Source: Treponema sp. (lineage in GTDB: Bacteria > Spirochaetota > Spirochaetia > Treponematales > Breznakiellaceae). From it: a stretch of 15,172 nt of DNA. Below the pieces are notes generated by a model. That model worked only from the letters and a program-made list of their open reading frames with translations, had not been told where the DNA came from and searched no databases. Shown one piece after another: positions 12,672 through 15,172 of the stretch; the stretch's first letter is position 1, and each line of letters opens with the position of its first letter. The stretch spans positions 1 to 15,172 of the forward strand of contig JAISRD010000195.1 in assembly GCA_031273835.1 (NCBI GenBank). Reading direction: 5' to 3'. A program made the translations under genes and the position numbers.

Positions 12672-14797
12672 AATCCCTCCTGTTCGCCGGCCTTGTCAAG
12701 GTTCTGTACCGCTATCCAGATGTCCGCGGGGGTAACCGGGATTTTACAGAAGGGGTAATCCAGGGCCTGGGAAAGAGCCTGGACATAGGCGGCGGGTATG
12801 GTATTGGCCGGAAGCTCCCCTATACCCTTGGGATACCCCCCTTCGGGCCAGATAAAATCAATTTTAATCGGCGGAATTTCCTCCATATTGATAAGCGGGT
12901 AGTTCCGCATAAGGGAATCGGGGATCTTTCCTTCCCGGTACTGTACCTCTTCCCGGGCGGCCCAATTGAGGGATTGTATGATAAGTTCCGTAAGCCGCCG
13001 CCGGGCGCGGTCTTCCGCCAGTATTTGGCCCCCGTCCAGGGCCATCCATATTCCCCTGACACGGGGGATATACTCAACCGGATCTATTTCCACCTCCACC
13101 ACCGCGCCGGCCCAGCTGAGAAAGGAAAGGGCGTTTTCGTCGTAGGTCTCTTCCCCCTCCCAGGCCGGGCCCCTGCCGCTCTGGTAACTCCGGTATACCG
13201 TAATAGGCAGGGGATTCCGGAAATGCCGTTTTTTTATGGCGGCGCAGCCCCGTTCCACCAGTTCGGTGATATGGGCGATCTTGCGGGAAAGGCAGGCGGG
13301 GCCCGAATCGGGCACGGGAAGATCGGCGGCCTCGCTTACAATACGGACCTGTTCTTCACGGATCCCCAGTTCCCTGGCGGCTATGGCCTTCCAGGGAAAT
13401 ACCCGCTCCCCGAAGGGGGGGGTCATGCTGGTCCTGATTTCCAGGGAACCGTCCTTTTCCAGGGTAAGCTCCACGCCCTGCCGGGACGGTTTGGGGGGAT
13501 AGAGAAAGCCGCTTCCCTGCCACGCGGAGGAAATGCCTATGCCCCTTAAATTCTCCCCCTGTTTGAGCGGGTTGCCGGGGGGGCTGCGGCGGAGTAATTC
13601 ATAGGAAGCCCATTTACGGTTGTAGTCTGACATGGACGATACGGCGTCCAAAAGCCCCTCAAGGCTGACGTTGTCCCTTATTTCCGCCCCTATGGCGAGT
13701 TTCCTTCCCTTATGGAGGAATAAATTTTTCCGCCATTCCGCGGGGTCCATACGCAGGGAGTCGGCGATGCAGGAAGCGTGCCGTTCCATGGCAAAGAAGC
13801 CCTGGGCCAGGCCCAGTCCGCTGAGGGGCCCCGAAGGGGGAAGGTTTGACTCCAGGGCCCTGGCGTCAACCGCGGCGCTTCCGTGGTAGTAGGCCCCCAG
13901 CGCGCCAAGGCATATCCTGTCGAGCATTTCGGCGGCGAAGATACCCCGGGCCCCCATATTTGTCCTGACCCTGACCCTGGTACCCACGATACGGCCCCTT
14001 TTTTCCAGGGCGCTTTTTAGAATGATCTCCGTTTCCGCCCGCTTGGGGGCAAAGCGGAAATCCTCTTCCCTGGACAGTACGATTTTTACCGGTTTCCCGG
14101 TGATACGGGCCGCCAGCGCCGCGTGGCAGGCGCAGAGGGAGGGGAACCAAAGCCTTGAGTCAAGGTGAATCTCAAGCCGGGACTGCCTTACCCTTACGGC
14201 CTGGGGGGAAACACCTAAAACCCCGGCGGCGGCCCGCTGGACGTGAAAGGGCCATTGGGTGGCGGTATGTATCTCGTAGAGGGTTTTTTCCCCCGATTTC
14301 AGCGGAAGCGCCGCCGCCCCGGCGGGGTCCGTGGGCCAGGGGTCCTGGAAGGAGGTATAGTAACGGCCTTCAATGATCCGCAGTCCGCCGTGGTTTTCAA
14401 AGGCCCCCTCAATATCCCCCAGGGTGTAGTTCCGCCGGGCAAAGGCGTTTTCCGCCTCCCGGAGCTCAAGGACCGGCTCCTCCGCCTCGATCCTGACCAC
14501 GCACTGTTCCGCCAGCTCTTTGAGTTTTGCCTTATCGGGGCCCGCGAGGAGCGCCGCCGCTTCCCCGATATAGGAAACCCTGCCGTCGGCAAGTACCGGC
14601 AGTTCCCCCCCGCCGGGGCCGAAACCGCCTATGCGGTTTTCCCCCGGTATGTCCTGGGCCCGTATCAGCGTAACGCCGCCGGGGAGTTTGGGCGTATCGA
14701 TACCGGTAAGGATCCCCGCGGCAGCGGGGGAACGGAGGATTACGCCGGTAAGGGCCCCCGGAATAATCAGATCGTCGATAAAAACAGGTTCTTCCAT
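12668..14797 (-). CDS. Molybdopterin-type large subunit, xanthine dehydrogenase family, divergent
   Basis: This 709-residue protein aligns by eye along the aldehyde oxidase/xanthine dehydrogenase large subunit. The N-terminal a/b-hammerhead domain is about 1-120 (VLADGRVSYIGEAAALLAG). TATQWPFHVQRAAAGVLGV (178-196), GKPVKIVLSREEDF (234-247), AQGFFAMERHASCIADSLRMDPAE (331-354), DSGPACLSRK (497-506) and GIGELPANTIPAA (658-670, with the usual catalytic Glu) also match. Key loops are changed. The GGGFGGK segment is replaced by about EIHLDSRLW (209-217), the Arg of the AFRGFG block is Ser326, and the usual GxExGQG region reads SMTPPFGER (457-465). The fold is kept, but cofactor binding or substrate range may differ strongly. 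ATG at 14795-14797 follows the aminotransferase gene by 36 bp. The paired iron-sulfur and FAD genes argue that it is still part of an electron-transfer complex. Confidence 0.88.
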   Translation of the reverse strand: MEEPVFIDDLIIPGALTGVILRSPAAAGILTGIDTPKLPGGVTLIRAQDIPGENRIGGFGPGGGELPVLADGRVSYIGEAAALLAGPDKAKLKELAEQCVVRIEAEEPVLELREAENAFARRNYTLGDIEGAFENHGGLRIIEGRYYTSFQDPWPTDPAGAAALPLKSGEKTLYEIHTATQWPFHVQRAAAGVLGVSPQAVRVRQSRLEIHLDSRLWFPSLCACHAALAARITGKPVKIVLSREEDFRFAPKRAETEIILKSALEKRGRIVGTRVRVRTNMGARGIFAAEMLDRICLGALGAYYHGSAAVDARALESNLPPSGPLSGLGLAQGFFAMERHASCIADSLRMDPAEWRKNLFLHKGRKLAIGAEIRDNVSLEGLLDAVSSMSDYNRKWASYELLRRSPPGNPLKQGENLRGIGISSAWQGSGFLYPPKPSRQGVELTLEKDGSLEIRTSMTPPFGERVFPWKAIAARELGIREEQVRIVSEAADLPVPDSGPACLSRKIAHITELVERGCAAIKKRHFRNPLPITVYRSYQSGRGPAWEGEETYDENALSFLSWAGAVVEVEIDPVEYIPRVRGIWMALDGGQILAEDRARRRLTELIIQSLNWAAREEVQYREGKIPDSLMRNYPLINMEEIPPIKIDFIWPEGGYPKGIGELPANTIPAAYVQALSQALDYPFCKIPVTPADIWIAVQNLDKAGEQEGF
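12675..12681 (-). promoter_or_regulatory. Ribosome binding site that fixes a TTG start for the iron-sulfur subunit
   Basis: AGGAGGG on the minus strand lies three bases before the TTG at 12669-12671, within the last codons of the large-subunit gene. A near-perfect Shine-Dalgarno sequence here explains how a TTG codon can be used, and supports coupled translation across the TTGA overlap. Confidence 0.75.
13415..13422. repeat. Eight-base G/C homopolymer inside the large-subunit gene
   Basis: Eight consecutive G on the plus strand, C8 in the coding sense, encode Thr-Pro-Pro within SMTPPFGER of the molybdopterin-type subunit. Family-like sequence continues in the same frame on both sides, so the tract as given does not break the gene. 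It is a potential slippage or sequencing-error site. Confidence 0.9.
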
Positions 14798-14833
14798 GGC
14801 AGTCTCAATTCCAAAATACCGTTCCCCCTTCCG

Positions 14834-15172
14834 TTACGGCGCGGCGGTTTTCACCAGAGTCCCCCGTACCGCGGCGACGACCCTTTCAACCTGGGACTCC
14901 GTCATCCCCGGCCAGATGGGGAGGGAAAGGGTTTGGGTAAAACGCCTTAAGGATTCGGGAAGGTCCTCCGGTTTAAGTCCGTACCGCTCCCTATAATAGG
15001 GCATAATGTGGAGGGGAATAAAGTGGACCGAGGTCCCTATGCCCCTCAGGCGGAGCCCCTCCATAAGGGCGCCCCGTTTTTCGGGATCTTTAAGCCTCAA
15101 AGGGTAGAGGTGCCGGGCGTCCCCCGGCGAACTGGGGGGGATGATCAGGGCCTCCTCGGCGGCAAAGGCTTC
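14834..15172 (-). CDS. DegT/DnrJ/EryC1-family PLP aminotransferase, C-terminal fragment
   Basis: Only the last 112 residues are inside the window; the N-terminus lies beyond 15172, and the frame is open to the edge. The fragment contains HLYPLRLKDPEKRGALMEGL, then RGIGTSVHFIPLHIMPYYRERYG and LSLPIWPGMTESQVERVVAAV. These are the standard C-terminal blocks of sugar aminotransferases that act on nucleotide-linked keto sugars (for example the H-x-PLH segment and the LSLP-x-x-P-x-(L/M)T segment). The catalytic Lys and PLP-binding residues are outside the window, so activity cannot be judged. It ends with TAA at 14834-14836, 36 bp before the molybdenum-hydroxylase-like genes and in the same direction. 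A role in surface-sugar synthesis is likely by family; a link to the downstream redox genes is not evident. Confidence 0.88.
   Translation of the reverse strand, partial: EAFAAEEALIIPPSSPGDARHLYPLRLKDPEKRGALMEGLRLRGIGTSVHFIPLHIMPYYRERYGLKPEDLPESLRRFTQTLSLPIWPGMTESQVERVVAAVRGTLVKTAAP

Noticed and set aside
12974..13549. 191-residue open frame on the plus strand
   Set aside because: It is antisense to the well-supported large-subunit gene, has no recognisable domain and has the Gly/Pro-rich composition expected of a shadow frame.
14243..14950. 235-residue open frame on the plus strand
   Set aside because: It is antisense across the large-subunit gene and the aminotransferase end. It is low-complexity, Gly/Arg/Pro-rich, with no domain.
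1..15172. CRISPR arrays, tRNA or rRNA genes, insertion sequences
   Set aside because: I saw no regularly spaced repeats, no cloverleaf or rRNA-like sequence, no transposase or integrase, and no terminal inverted repeats.

Overview
All convincing genes in this window lie on the minus strand, so biological order runs from high to low coordinates. The sequence is moderately GC-rich and very densely coding. Stop/start overlaps (ATGA, TTGA, GTGA) are common, and TTG and GTG starts are frequent. The proteins imply a diderm cell: an Omp85-type barrel, a second predicted outer membrane beta-barrel protein, a LolA-like periplasmic protein and several signal peptides. The style resembles spirochaetes, in particular Treponema-like genomes. 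That assignment is inference from general impression and is not proven by a marker gene.

Region 1 (15172 down to 11348) holds the C-terminal part of a DegT/DnrJ/EryC1-type sugar aminotransferase. It is followed by a compact three-subunit molybdenum-hydroxylase-like set: a molybdopterin-type large subunit, a two-[2Fe-2S] subunit and a FAD-binding subunit. The overall architecture is that of xanthine dehydrogenase/CO dehydrogenase. However, the large subunit lacks recognisable versions of several cofactor and active-site loops, while keeping the C-terminal Gly-Ile-Gly-Glu segment.

Region 2 (11347 to 11154) is the only substantial intergenic gap, about 194 bp. It is AT-rich with a 13-bp palindrome and probably carries the promoter for everything downstream, but no textbook promoter or terminator is visible.

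Region 3 (11153 down to 1) looks like one long operon. It begins with 3-dehydroquinate synthase (aroB). Next come a LolD/MacB-like ATPase, two different FtsX-type permeases and a LolA-like periplasmic protein, then a signal-peptide-bearing beta-barrel protein and a small Omp85 protein with one POTRA-like domain. It ends with the dTDP-L-rhamnose genes rmlA, rmlC, rmlD and rmlB, the last cut by the window edge. From the ATPase through rmlB, every junction overlaps or is separated by at most 8 bp.

The most interesting reading of region 3 is an inner-membrane-to-outer-membrane export module: ATPase plus two permeases extract a substrate, the LolA-like protein carries it, and the barrels receive or insert it. 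It is co-expressed with synthesis of activated rhamnose. Lipoprotein or glycolipid trafficking is the simplest hypothesis, but the substrate is not shown by the sequence.
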